From Bog-532 sp963824545 (GTDB taxonomy: Bacteria > Actinomycetota > Actinomycetes > Streptosporangiales > Streptosporangiaceae): DNA of 64,000 nucleotides. The translations under genes were made by a program, and so were the position numbers. The stretch covers positions 1-64,000 of the forward strand of contig CAWGPP010000011.1 in NCBI GenBank assembly GCA_963824545.1, given 5' to 3'. Below, in pieces: positions 38,001 through 46,428 of the stretch. The notes under the pieces are model-generated. The model was not told where the DNA came from and ran no database searches. It saw only the letters and a list, made by a program, of their open reading frames with translations. Each line of letters begins with the position of its first letter. Position 1 is the first letter of the stretch.

Positions 38001-38798
38001 CTCGACGTCGAGCGCGGGTGCGAGCTCGCCCGGCCCGACCCGCGGGATGAGGCCGAGCACCAGCCGGACCTGGTCGGTGACCGGACTTGGGGTGAAAAAG
38101 TGGTAGGTGCCGCGGATCAGTCCGGCGGCGCGAGCATTCTCGTAGTGGGCGTGGAACGTCCATTCGGCCTGCCACTGCGAAGACTTGATGATCGCGAAGA
38201 CTTTGCCGAGACGCGCCAGCCGCTGAAAGGTCGCCAGGGGCTGCGGGATACGCCGTTTCCCCTGCCAGGCGGCCTGGTAGTCGCTCAGGTCGACGCCCAG
38301 CGGCATCGCCGCGTACAGCTGCGGCGGCGCCCCGGCTTCGGTTTCCCCCTCGGCCTGGGTCTTAACCTCCGCTTCGGCGCCGAGACCCTGCGGCGCCAAT
38401 GCCCGGTCGCCGGCCTTCGGCTGGCCAGTCCGCGGGTGGCAACGAGGACACACGAGGGGCTCGGCCTCGGGCGCCACGACCCCGGCGGGGAAGGGGAACT
38501 CCAAGGCGACATTCTCGGGCCAGCTTGGGTCCGTCGAGACGACCTCAGGTGTGGTGGCCGTTGGTGCGGCCGGCCCGCCGGCCACGGACAACGCGGTCCC
38601 GGCGGATGCCGGCGGCCGGGCGAACGGTCCGGCGGCGAAGGGACTCACCAGATCGCCGGCCCACCGCTCGCCGGCGGCCGACTCTTCGTGGCACTCGGGC
38701 TCGTAGGCGGCTTCGCCGTCTGGCGCGGGCTCGGGCAGCACCAGGGAAGGGCTGCCCGTGCCCCGGGCCGGCATGCCGTCCACCCGCGCGGACCTCAT
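35046..38798 (-). CDS. Giant GH25 muramidase/beta-propeller protein with N-terminal SPFA tag
   Basis: 1250 residues. Residues 19-55 are a tag (LPEPAPDGEAAYEPE, then AGDLVSPFA) homologous to the start of the next upstream gene product. A Cys pair CPRCH at about 117 follows. Residues about 165-395 form a GH25 lysozyme domain (GVDLSDYQ, FAIIKSSQW, TYHFFTP, the acidic ALDVED, and LLQYASDGD), expected to cleave peptidoglycan. Residues about 395-760 look like a lectin-type or sialidase-type beta-propeller, with repeated W/F strands such as TWTDLDL and GWAATDL. An Ala/Glu-rich helical linker and an unassigned globular C-terminal domain (about 920-1250) complete it. There is no signal peptide. The start overlaps the amine oxidase stop by ATGA, so it is the last gene of the operon. 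Confidence 0.85.
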   Translation of the reverse strand: MRSARVDGMPARGTGSPSLVLPEPAPDGEAAYEPECHEESAAGERWAGDLVSPFAAGPFARPPASAGTALSVAGGPAAPTATTPEVVSTDPSWPENVALEFPFPAGVVAPEAEPLVCPRCHPRTGQPKAGDRALAPQGLGAEAEVKTQAEGETEAGAPPQLYAAMPLGVDLSDYQAAWQGKRRIPQPLATFQRLARLGKVFAIIKSSQWQAEWTFHAHYENARAAGLIRGTYHFFTPSPVTDQVRLVLGLIPRVGPGELAPALDVEDPAKRPLLWEHYHYTHAGRGTAAGSAALLGALQDWLDQVEAALGRTPIVYTGVMWRDDLRSTRMSQYPLWTLPGRLPMGGWRRAELLQYASDGDPWFGMQHYREPGVELPGVDYDVYNGTIYGLRGLADLGRVGVGLTPLGAVVAHGETDQHVHLVRESPAGTWTDLDLVRGSLPGQGGDPVLSASGTTVRLYFRSQGRVVEATQATPSETWDVEDLSSVAGATAFHDPRVLIAGDRRVVVFSGDDDDWHLLSRTASAPWTVTHLLSAARRSGTTSVPPSSGQPMVYLAPGSADLRVVGRAGPTGHVVELALGPSGWAATDLTATAIGPHGIPPAATYSPTVYQSQTETFIVYRATRGELWQIARNARRATSLSGAAPGIEPAAGHPTCFVLAGQVHVIYRGTDQGIHELTLRDGTWIAARLPCEVPAASDPTCTADASTGLVAFRAMDGMVRVLRFDGSGWTCADTVRPAVRAGAAPALPPAPDPPAAGSALVAALGTAAGQFRELVAVGDERSAVALAYQHHQRDLAAITDLLFFARHRELGERRLRPDETALVQEWRTIRERVVGPAADALAQNDPAARPAAERADEAGAEPGAAEPESIGGGWRRAVTAAEDGFGEATDGFQGEGIGSIIGDAVRTAGGAAAGAVDALARAAAAGFDDFIGRLDELEGLAIKDGYTLPQRVTAFRKVFYGSFHPCGVPAKAGGSPYPGVPGGGAWDMLIPGAAATSLPPSWTATAGAEKVTALCNRSWQLINGVHVHVGHVFTGLDARNYPTRITLSVLGFPLVEMRSNLEAATFTGDLGSVVVGYLDDSNRSFRDTAMDLDPALLAATYNKDAGPDMTGNADAHLVVLNPSRTVVQNLCDYYSAPVGGWRRRWQDFVVTIGLGSFTPVSPTMPEPFRSQIVGTFSGLTEQWRSDMQREIMQAALANAAAKGHRSDVLAVLKDPAPGFVKPTFWEMYWNASGWVLDEFLYQLKRAVAAEP

Positions 38799-40870
38799 GG
38801 CGCGAGCGCCGGGTGTGGGATGGCCGCGCTGACCGGCGCGACCCGCGCGCCGCGGCCGGACGGATCAGTCGACGCAACCGTGCACGCCAGCTGCGCGGCC
38901 GCCGCGATCCGGTACGCGGCCAGCACCCCGGAGGTCAGGGCGCCCTCCATGTAGCCGAAGTACCCGGGTGATGCCTGCTCGCCGGCGAAGTACAGACGGC
39001 CCGCGAACGGGCTGCTGAGGTTTTTCGCGATGGTCGTCACCTGCCCCGGCGCGGGCACCGAGTAACCGGCCTTGACCCAGAGCTCGTTGGGCCAGTCGAC
39101 GAACGACGTGCTCATGAGGGCCGACCGGTAGCCGGGATAGAAATCCTCCAGCCGGTCCTGGTACCGCTTCGGGTCGAGCACAAGCCCGCCCCCCGAGTAG
39201 ACGGACAGGCAGTGCGCCACGCCGCCGGGCTGCTTGTCGGTGCCCTCCCAGACGCTGCCGAGCTGGTCCCACAGCGCGCTCGGTGCCAGCTTGCGGTCCT
39301 CCCAGAACGGCCGCTTGACGGCGCTGAGGAACTTCACCGCCGGGCCGGTGGCCATCGTGTAGTCGTCCGGCCGGAACGGCGTCGGGGCGTGGATCTTCGG
39401 CCAGACCTGCGGTGCGGTGGCCAGGACAATGTAGTCGAAGTCCTCGTGCAACCCCGCCGCGCCGAACCCGACCCGCACCGACCGGGACCCGATCTCCACC
39501 CAGGTCACCGGCGTGTTCAGCCGCAGGTCCCGTAGGCCCTTCGCCAGGTGGGCGCCCAGTTGATCGTTGCCGCCCTTGCAGCGGTGGGTCTCAGTGCGCG
39601 TCCAGTACGCGAGCGGGTCACCCGGAAGCGCGTGCGCCTTCACCGCAGCGAGGTAGCCGAGATAGCTCTGCTGATCCACCGGCGCGCACTGGTCGTTCTG
39701 GGCGACGAACTCGAAGTACCGGCGGGCGTTGCCGGACGCGGGGCCGAACACATCGGAACGGTCCAGCCGCTGGGAGAGGGTCATGGCGTCCAGGGCGGCG
39801 GCGTCCGGCGAGCGCCACGGCCGCAGCGCGTCCACGGGGGCGGCCTCGCGGGCGATGATCGTCCAGACCCGGTGCAGTTCCCGGTCGATAACGCGCAGCT
39901 CGGCATCGGACAGGTCGGTGTTGCCGAGCCGGACCCGATAGTGCAGGCCGCGTGTTTCGTAGTCCTTGTCCTTGCTCACCTTCACCAGGCTCAGCCCGAA
40001 CTTGCGGGCCAGCGCGATGCAGGTCGGATGGTTCTCGCCGACCAGTTCCGCACCGGCCTCCACCACCTTGCCGGGGGCCAGCGCCCGGTCCGTCCGTACC
40101 CGGCCGCCGATCCGGCCGGACGCCTCGAAGACGGTGACGTTCGTCCCGCCGCTCTCCAGCGACCAGGCGGCCATCAGCCCCGCGAAGCCCGCACCGATGA
40201 CGGCGACCCGGATGCCGCCCAGGCACCCGGTGTTCCGGCCGGCGCAGGCGCCGTCCAGCGCCTGCAAGGTGGCCGGGCCTGCCACCGGATCTGCCGGCTC
40301 GATCCGGTGCTCGCGCTTGAACCGGCTCACCGCACGTCCGGTCTCCGCGCCAAACTTCCCGTCCGCGCCGCCGCGCGGCAGCGGGTATCCCGCCGCGACG
40401 AGCGCCTCCTGCACCTTGCGGACCGCGGCGCCCTGGCTGCGGACCGGGGCGGGGTACGGGCTGGTCCCGGGTGCGGCAAGCCGCAGCCGGCCCTCCAGGA
40501 CGGCGAGCAGGTCGGCGTCGCCGGTGAAACGCGCGCACCGCAAGGGCCCGGCGCCGCGAACGGTTTGTGTCGCCTCATAGCCCTGATCCAGTGCCGGCGT
40601 CCCGGGCAACAGCGACTCGTACGCGACGGTCTCCCAGTCCAGCCCCTCTGTCGTGGGGGGACCGGGGGACTCGGGGTACGCCGCGTCGGCCGCGTGGTCG
40701 GCGAACGGGCTCACCAGGTCGCCCGCGCTCCGCTCGCCCGTCCTTCCCGCACGGCGAGGCCGATCGTCAGCCTCGGGCTCCCCCCACTCCGGCTCGTAGG
40801 CGGCATCACCGTCCCGCGCGGGCTCGGGCAGCTTCCAGGCGCGGCCCGTACCCAGGGCCATGCCGCTCAC
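38795..40870 (-). CDS. FAD-dependent amine oxidase with peptidoglycan-binding domain and SPFA tag
   Basis: 691 residues. The N-terminus (residues 5-56) has LPEPARDGDAAYEPE and SAGDLVSPFA, matching the muramidase protein almost position for position. Residues about 146-207 form a PGBD1-type peptidoglycan-binding domain (AAVRKVQEALVAAGY, then DGKFGAETGRAVSRFK). From about residue 221 a flavin amine-oxidase body follows: VAVIGAGFAGLMAAWSLE (Rossmann GxGxxG), EASGRIGGRVRT, and the C-terminal GRLYFAGEQAS flavin motif. It should oxidise amines or amino acids and release H2O2. Neither a Tat nor a Sec signal is visible. Combining a wall-binding module with an oxidase suggests action at a cell envelope. 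Confidence 0.88.
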   Translation of the reverse strand: MSGMALGTGRAWKLPEPARDGDAAYEPEWGEPEADDRPRRAGRTGERSAGDLVSPFADHAADAAYPESPGPPTTEGLDWETVAYESLLPGTPALDQGYEATQTVRGAGPLRCARFTGDADLLAVLEGRLRLAAPGTSPYPAPVRSQGAAVRKVQEALVAAGYPLPRGGADGKFGAETGRAVSRFKREHRIEPADPVAGPATLQALDGACAGRNTGCLGGIRVAVIGAGFAGLMAAWSLESGGTNVTVFEASGRIGGRVRTDRALAPGKVVEAGAELVGENHPTCIALARKFGLSLVKVSKDKDYETRGLHYRVRLGNTDLSDAELRVIDRELHRVWTIIAREAAPVDALRPWRSPDAAALDAMTLSQRLDRSDVFGPASGNARRYFEFVAQNDQCAPVDQQSYLGYLAAVKAHALPGDPLAYWTRTETHRCKGGNDQLGAHLAKGLRDLRLNTPVTWVEIGSRSVRVGFGAAGLHEDFDYIVLATAPQVWPKIHAPTPFRPDDYTMATGPAVKFLSAVKRPFWEDRKLAPSALWDQLGSVWEGTDKQPGGVAHCLSVYSGGGLVLDPKRYQDRLEDFYPGYRSALMSTSFVDWPNELWVKAGYSVPAPGQVTTIAKNLSSPFAGRLYFAGEQASPGYFGYMEGALTSGVLAAYRIAAAAQLACTVASTDPSGRGARVAPVSAAIPHPALAP

Positions 40871-40901
40871 CGCCCCCCGGTCCGCCGGCCGGACATCCCG
40901 G

Positions 40902-42242
40902 TCACCGCTGCTGGCCGTTGGCGGACGGCGTCGTCAACTGAACCGGGGCGGCGTTGGCCGCGGCGGTGCCGGTCGCCGACGCAGCCGCCGGGACCGGGAC
41001 CCGCAGCGGCTGCGCACTGGTGCCGTAGGCCGCGGGCAGCGGGGAGCCGGGGCGTTCCTTGACCCGCTCGCCGGTGGCGGACTGCCAGTTGTTGATCACG
41101 TCGAGGACGTCCCGGAAGATATTCGTGCCGTCGGTGAACAGGGTGGTCGCGGTCGCCTCGGTGTCGAACAGCCCGAGCTCGATGCCCCGCAGCAGCGTCG
41201 ACATCGGCTCGGACAGGTCGAACAGCTCCCGGGACCGCAGCGCCGGGGTAATGCCGACCTTCTGGCCCAGCGCGCCCAGCCGGTCGGCCGGGTTGCTCGC
41301 CGTGGCCTGCAGGTCGACGACCACCGAGGTGTCGATGTCCACGGTCAGGTGGAGCCAGTTCAGCATCGTCACGTACGCGAACTCCTCGCGGGCGAGCGCC
41401 CCGCCACGGCGGCGATTGCCGAGCAGGTCCCTGATCGCGCGGGACAGCAGCGCGATATAGCTGGGGTCGGCCGGGTTGGAGCCGGAGGTGTTGGCCCGGT
41501 TCTCGATGCCGATCCAGATCTGGCGGAGCAACTCGCTCCACTTCTGCCGGAAGTCCAGGTTCACCGGGCCGGTCAGGCCCTTCCAGTCGGCCAGCGGCCC
41601 CGACCCGGCCCACAGCGGCGGCACCGGGTGCGCGAGATCCAGGCCGAACATCCGCCAGTAGGCGTTGCGCCGGTTGGCCCGGTCATACGGGCGGACCTCG
41701 CTGAGCACGCTGGCCACCGAGAACGTCGGCAGATCCCGGAAGAACAGCTGCTCGGTGGTCCGCAGCCAGGCGATGCTGTCCGGGCTCAGCACGCCCAGCG
41801 TCTCGCCGACGACCAGCCGCCGGACCACCTCGGCGAAGATCTCGACGATGCCGGTGCTCTCCAGGACGTACGCGTAGGCAAGGTGGTGCCACAGCAGCGG
41901 AGGGCAGAACAGGGTCGCCGGCTGTCCGCTCCACTCGAACTTCACGCGGGGGTCGATGCCGGATGGGGCGAGGAAGGCGTTGAACGCGCCGTCCGGGGAG
42001 TGCGGGTCATCGTCCGGCTGGGTCGGCAGGTCGAGCGCGTCGAGCACCGTGTCGTCGAAGAACCCGGCGAAGAAGACCAGGTCGCTCAGCCCTGAGGGGT
42101 CGGGGATCTGCGGTGTCCGGCGGGCCGAGCTCCACACCTCGTCGAGGAAGTACGCGAGCTGGGTCGGGTGCAGCCGGAACAATTTCTGTGTCCCGAGCCT
42201 CGAGTCCTGCTGCCCGAGGAGCTCGGCGAGCGGAAAGAACAT
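40902..42242 (-). CDS. Hypothetical 446-residue protein of the sheath-linked operon
   Basis: No family recognised. The protein is mostly alpha-helical with aromatic-rich segments (MFFPLAELLGQQDSRLG, WSGQPATLFCPPLLWHHLAY, EEFAYVTMLNWLHLTVDID), and a low-complexity Ala/Pro/Thr tail after about residue 400. It has no signal peptide, no transmembrane segment and no SPFA tag, in contrast to the genes on either side. It lies 31 bases upstream of the amine oxidase and 17 bases downstream of the next gene. It could be a structural, chaperone or adaptor component. Confidence 0.7.
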   Translation of the reverse strand: MFFPLAELLGQQDSRLGTQKLFRLHPTQLAYFLDEVWSSARRTPQIPDPSGLSDLVFFAGFFDDTVLDALDLPTQPDDDPHSPDGAFNAFLAPSGIDPRVKFEWSGQPATLFCPPLLWHHLAYAYVLESTGIVEIFAEVVRRLVVGETLGVLSPDSIAWLRTTEQLFFRDLPTFSVASVLSEVRPYDRANRRNAYWRMFGLDLAHPVPPLWAGSGPLADWKGLTGPVNLDFRQKWSELLRQIWIGIENRANTSGSNPADPSYIALLSRAIRDLLGNRRRGGALAREEFAYVTMLNWLHLTVDIDTSVVVDLQATASNPADRLGALGQKVGITPALRSRELFDLSEPMSTLLRGIELGLFDTEATATTLFTDGTNIFRDVLDVINNWQSATGERVKERPGSPLPAAYGTSAQPLRVPVPAAASATGTAAANAAPVQLTTPSANGQQR

Positions 42243-42259
42243 GCCACTGTCTCCGTTGT

Positions 42260-42856
42260 CTATTGGATTACGCCGCCGGCCACCGGTTGCAGGCAGGGCC
42301 CGATCGCCACCGGCGTGCCGCCCAGCGAGGTGAACGTGACGATCGAGTCGATCGGCACCCCGTCGTCGATGGCCTGGTTGGGCGGCGGGGCTTTCTGCCC
42401 GATGCTCACTGGCGTATTCGGCGTCAGGCCTGTCAGCAGTTGGACATGGTTGTCCGCCGAACGCACCTTGGCCGCGGTCGCGCCATTCAGGTCCTGGTCG
42501 GTGAAAGTGAGCATGGCGCCAGTGGCCCGGGTCACGTTGACCCTCGTCAGCTGGAAGACGCTCGGTGCGCGCCGGCCCAGCACCACGCCGAGGAAGTCGT
42601 ACGCGAACACCACCCGGGCCTGCTGGGCGGCTTCCGCGGCCGAGGTCGTCGTGGCTGCCGACACCTGGCCGCTGGACGCGGCGTTCTGCTTGACCAGCTC
42701 ACCGATAGACCGGGTGAGCGCGACGAGCTGCTCCAGCGCCGCGTTCTGGCCGGTGTGCGGCGGGCCGGGCGATGGCGGGCTGGCGCTTGCGGACGCCGCG
42801 GCCGGCTTCGACTCGCTCCTGGCGGCACCGGGTTCGGGTGTCTTCGGGTTCGTCAT
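42260..42856 (-). CDS. Hypothetical 198-residue protein of the sheath-linked operon
   Basis: I start at ATG 42856, 22 bases after the upstream gene, with an AGAAGG stretch just before it. The first roughly 35 residues are Ala/Ser/Pro-rich and disordered. A helix with ALEQLVALTRSIGELVKQ, probably coiled-coil, follows. Then comes a beta-rich domain (FQLTRVNVTRATGAMLTF, then TSLGGTPVAIGPCLQPVAGG). No family is recognised. The layout, a disordered start plus coil plus small beta domain, resembles small structural or adaptor proteins more than enzymes. Confidence 0.6.
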   Translation of the reverse strand: MTNPKTPEPGAARSESKPAAASASASPPSPGPPHTGQNAALEQLVALTRSIGELVKQNAASSGQVSAATTTSAAEAAQQARVVFAYDFLGVVLGRRAPSVFQLTRVNVTRATGAMLTFTDQDLNGATAAKVRSADNHVQLLTGLTPNTPVSIGQKAPPPNQAIDDGVPIDSIVTFTSLGGTPVAIGPCLQPVAGGVIQ

Positions 42857-42878
42857 GGCCTTCTCTCGTTCCGACCGG

Positions 42879-44156
42879 TCAAGCGGCACGATGGTGGGTG
42901 GACGGTGCGGCGTCGGCGCCGAGGCCGGTGACCCAGGCCAGCAGGCGGGCCTGGTGATCGGCCGCGGCGGCCGGGTCGAGCACCGCACGGGTGGACAGGT
43001 GGGCCAGGATCCGCAGCGGCTCGCGCCGCCGCAGGTAGGCCGACGACAGCAAAGACGGGCCGGCCTGCCGGGCCAGCGACTCCAATGCGGCCGGCGACAC
43101 CCGGCGCGGGTCGAGCAGCGCCGACAGCGGCACGCCACCGAACGCCGCCATCGGCTGCCGGGTGCACACGTCGACCAGATCGGGCAGTGCGGCCAGGCTC
43201 GCGCGGGTCAGCGCGCCGGCCTCTCCGGCGGCCCGTTCCGGCGGGTGCCGCTGCCGCCACGCGGCGGCGAGGTCGTCCCACGGCCCGGCACCGAACCAGC
43301 GGCGGCACAGCTCGACGTTGAACATCACCCGCAGGAACGGGAACGGGTGCGGATCGCCGAACCTGATCCGGTACACCGCCGATGTCGTGCCGTCGACGAC
43401 GTTGGCCAGCGCGGTGACCGGGGCCCAGCCGGCCTGGGCGAAGGCGTGCACGTCACCGGCGATCTCCGCGGCCCAGTCGCGCCACATCCCGGCCAGCTCG
43501 GCGGATCGCGGTGCCAGCCGGGCCGCCAGGGCGTCCGCCAGCTCCCCGTTCCAGCCGGTGAGGTGAGCGACCTGGTGGCCGGTCTCGTGCAGCAGCGCGG
43601 TGGGATAGGACAGGTTGTGCCGGGTCAGCTTGATCGCCGCGGCCGGCGACGGGTGGCTGTGGTCCCACAGCCGCACGCCGGCCCGCAGGATCGCCGCGCC
43701 GAGCCCGCGGTCGAGGTAAACCAGGGCGGGTGGCGGGTCGATGCCGAGCCGGGTGAGGATCGCGGCCATGCTGTCGCCGGCCAGCGTGTCGTAGCCGCGC
43801 AGCAGCGCCCGCAGCGTGGGGTTGGTCCGGCTGTTCACCGCGTGGCCGTAGAAGTCCAGGATGGTCTCCACCTGCAGGTACCTGGTACGTAGCCGGAGCA
43901 CCGCCCGGCGCGCCTCACCCGGCTCGCCGCCGCTGTCCAGCTGGCGCCGCTGCCCCCGGCCCTCGGCCACCAGCACGGCGACCACCTCGGACAGCCGGTC
44001 CCGGACCCGGCGCTGCAGGTAGTCCTCCAGGGCCGCCCACGCCTCCGGCGCGGCAACCGTGTCAAGATCGGCGAGCGCCTCGACGGCGAGCTGCCAGTGC
44101 GCCAGCTCGGCCTCGGTCTGCCGGTCAGCGGCGGGCCCGGCCGCGGGGTCAGTCAC
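42879..44156 (-). CDS. Putative HExxH zinc metalloprotease
   Basis: This 425-residue, largely alpha-helical protein has the motif LLHETGHQVAHLTGW (HETGH at residues 190-194) and a downstream Glu in WAAEIAGDVHAF (E231), the pattern of gluzincin-type zinc metallopeptidases (HExxH...E). No overall family can be named. GTG 44156 overlaps the end of the preceding gene, so translation is coupled. There is no signal peptide. It could process the co-encoded tagged proteins, or act as a cargo toxin itself. Arg-rich stretches near residues 50-90 could bind nucleic acid or membranes. Confidence 0.65.
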   Translation of the reverse strand: MTDPAAGPAADRQTEAELAHWQLAVEALADLDTVAAPEAWAALEDYLQRRVRDRLSEVVAVLVAEGRGQRRQLDSGGEPGEARRAVLRLRTRYLQVETILDFYGHAVNSRTNPTLRALLRGYDTLAGDSMAAILTRLGIDPPPALVYLDRGLGAAILRAGVRLWDHSHPSPAAAIKLTRHNLSYPTALLHETGHQVAHLTGWNGELADALAARLAPRSAELAGMWRDWAAEIAGDVHAFAQAGWAPVTALANVVDGTTSAVYRIRFGDPHPFPFLRVMFNVELCRRWFGAGPWDDLAAAWRQRHPPERAAGEAGALTRASLAALPDLVDVCTRQPMAAFGGVPLSALLDPRRVSPAALESLARQAGPSLLSSAYLRRREPLRILAHLSTRAVLDPAAAADHQARLLAWVTGLGADAAPSTHHRAA

Positions 44157-46428
44157 GGTGCAGGCCCGGCCGGATCGTGACGGTCGGGTCGCCGGCCGGG
44201 GTACCGGCGGCCATGGCAGCGCGGTCGGCGAAGGCGAATGTGAACGCCAGCGTGGCGCCGGGAGCCGGGTCCCTGGCGGCCTGGGCGAGCGCCGGCGCGG
44301 CGGCCGGGAGCTGCTGCGACACCGCCCGCAGCATGCCGTCGGCGAGCCGCTCGGCGAGCCGCTGGCCGGCGCCGGGGGTCGCGGCGATGCCGTGCTTGGC
44401 CAGCAGCTGTTCCAGCCGGCGCCCCATCGCCTCCAGCGCGGCCCCGTCCAGCCGCTGGCGGATCATCGAGACGACCTGGACCAGCTGCCGGCGCTCCAGC
44501 TGCGCCGCGAGGTGGTGGGTCTCCCGCTCGCCGATCAGCAGGTTCAGCTGCAGCACCGGCTGCGGCGCGGTCAGGTCCAAGTGCAGCGCGAAGACGTGCC
44601 TGCGGTGCAGCGGCCGGCCGCGGTAGCGGAGGCGGAAGTAACGGCTGCCGGCGTGCCGGTGCCGGCCCGGGCGGCCGTACCGCCCGACCTGCGCCAGCCG
44701 CGGGCTGCCAGCCAGCATCGTCGCGGCCGCCGCGGTCAGCTCCTCGAACTCGCGCGCCGCGGCGGCCGGCGCGTCGGCGCCGTCGGCGGACTCGAACGCG
44801 GCGACATGCCCCAGCTGTCCGCCGGGGAGCAGCTCGTACAGCTCCACCTCGCCGTCGGCCGGCCAGCTCTCGGCGCCGGCGTCGAGCAGCCGGCCCTCCA
44901 GCGTGTCGCCACCGGGCAGGACCACCGCGCGGGCGACCGCCCGGCTGATCCGGACCGGGATGACGCGGCTGTACTTCTTGTAGCGGAAGCAGGGCCGGGT
45001 GGCGCGCGGCATCAGCACCCACACGCCACGCTCGCCGTGCAGCTCCCGCTCGGTCAGCTCCGGCCGGAGCACCGCCGCCGGCAGGTGCCGCGCAGCCGCC
45101 TCGCCGAACGCGTCCTGCACCTCGGCCTCCAGCAGCAGCTCGTGCTCGAACGACTCCGGCGGCAGCGTCATCACCTGCCGCACGGTGTCCTCGGCCGCCG
45201 CGGCGAGCGCCTCGCTGCCCAGCGCCGGCCCGTCGCCGCCGGCCGCCTCCAGCCCGAGCAGGCCCAGCCCGGCGCTGGCGATGTGCCGGGAGAGCAGCTT
45301 CGCGGCCTCCGCCCCGACCATGCCCGAGATCAGGTGGGACAGCGGCTCAGCGATCCCGTTGACGATCCGGTCCCGGCCGATGATCTTGACGCCGGTTCGG
45401 ATCAGTGGCATGGCCGCCATCACCACCGGGATGAACTGCTCCAGCTGGGCGGTGGGCGGCATGCCGGGCTCGGCTTCGGCCAGGTCGCGGGCCAGCCGGG
45501 CGCGGGCCGCGTCCAGGCTGTCTCCCTCGGTCGCGGTGTACGGGTTGCCGGCGGGCGCTTCCAGCTCGGACAGCAACTGCGCGACAACGGCGTCGTTGGG
45601 GGCGGATACCACCTCGGCGAGGCTGTAGTCGAACGCCTCCGCGAGGCCGGCCGCGTCGCCGGCCGGTATCTCGCCGCTGCCCCGGAACTTGGCGGCGAGC
45701 TGCTCGGCCAGCGGCCGGACCGACGCGGGGAGCCGCCCGATGGCGCTGTCGAGTACCTTCCGCAGCAGCGGTTTGACGAGCTTTCGCAGGACCCCGAACA
45801 GCGGTCCCAGAGCCAGCTTGCCGGCGAGCGCGATCCCCTTCTGCGCGAGCCCCTTGGCGAGATTGAATCCTTTTTTCAGCAGCGAGCCGAACCACAGCTC
45901 CTGCGCGCCCGCCGGATCCGTGAAGCCGTCCAGCCCGGTGACGCCGGAGACCGCCTCCAGCTCGCCGTCCCGCAGCGAGTCCACCGGGCGGTCTCCGAAA
46001 TGCGCCTCCAGGGCACCGAGGACGCGGTCGGTCTCCCCGGCCAGTTGCTCCAACCACTGCGTGGTGTCGGCGGTAGCCAGCGCAGGTGCCTCGGAGTCGC
46101 TCGACCAGGTGCCGACCGAGCGGAGGTGCCGGGCGGCGCCCTCGTCCGCCAGCGCCTCCAGCGCCTCGGCGAACTCATCGTCGGCGAGCTCGGCAACCAG
46201 GGCGTCGACCGCCTCGGCCGCGTACCGGCTGTCGTCGGCACCGACCGCCGCCTCGGCGAACGGGGACTGCAGCACCTGCCCGGGTGGCGGCACCGACGCT
46301 GCCGCCACGGCCCCGCCCGCCAGGCCCACCGGCGCGAACGGCGACGTCGCGCCCAGCTCGGTGGACACGGCGCCGGGGTACGCGGCATCGCCATGATGGC
46401 CGTTCGCGCCGGGCCTGGGCATGCTCAT
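44149..46428 (-). CDS. Hypothetical 759-residue protein with two SPFA motifs
   Basis: The N-terminus has GDAAYPGA, then ATSPFAPVG (SPFA at residues 29-32), and after 22 residues LQSPFAEAA (55-58), echoing the tag of the two large downstream proteins. A helical region follows, including an amphipathic/basic segment SLLKKGFNLAKGLAQKGIAL (about 180-215) that looks membrane-active. The C-terminal half is alpha/beta with a basic patch (RPCFRYKKYSR) and ends in a predicted helical domain. No family is recognised. The gene start overlaps the stop of the sheath-like gene (ATGA), with GGAGG before it, so the two are co-translated. Confidence 0.75.
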   Translation of the reverse strand: MSMPRPGANGHHGDAAYPGAVSTELGATSPFAPVGLAGGAVAAASVPPPGQVLQSPFAEAAVGADDSRYAAEAVDALVAELADDEFAEALEALADEGAARHLRSVGTWSSDSEAPALATADTTQWLEQLAGETDRVLGALEAHFGDRPVDSLRDGELEAVSGVTGLDGFTDPAGAQELWFGSLLKKGFNLAKGLAQKGIALAGKLALGPLFGVLRKLVKPLLRKVLDSAIGRLPASVRPLAEQLAAKFRGSGEIPAGDAAGLAEAFDYSLAEVVSAPNDAVVAQLLSELEAPAGNPYTATEGDSLDAARARLARDLAEAEPGMPPTAQLEQFIPVVMAAMPLIRTGVKIIGRDRIVNGIAEPLSHLISGMVGAEAAKLLSRHIASAGLGLLGLEAAGGDGPALGSEALAAAAEDTVRQVMTLPPESFEHELLLEAEVQDAFGEAAARHLPAAVLRPELTERELHGERGVWVLMPRATRPCFRYKKYSRVIPVRISRAVARAVVLPGGDTLEGRLLDAGAESWPADGEVELYELLPGGQLGHVAAFESADGADAPAAAAREFEELTAAAATMLAGSPRLAQVGRYGRPGRHRHAGSRYFRLRYRGRPLHRRHVFALHLDLTAPQPVLQLNLLIGERETHHLAAQLERRQLVQVVSMIRQRLDGAALEAMGRRLEQLLAKHGIAATPGAGQRLAERLADGMLRAVSQQLPAAAPALAQAARDPAPGATLAFTFAFADRAAMAAGTPAGDPTVTIRPGLHRD

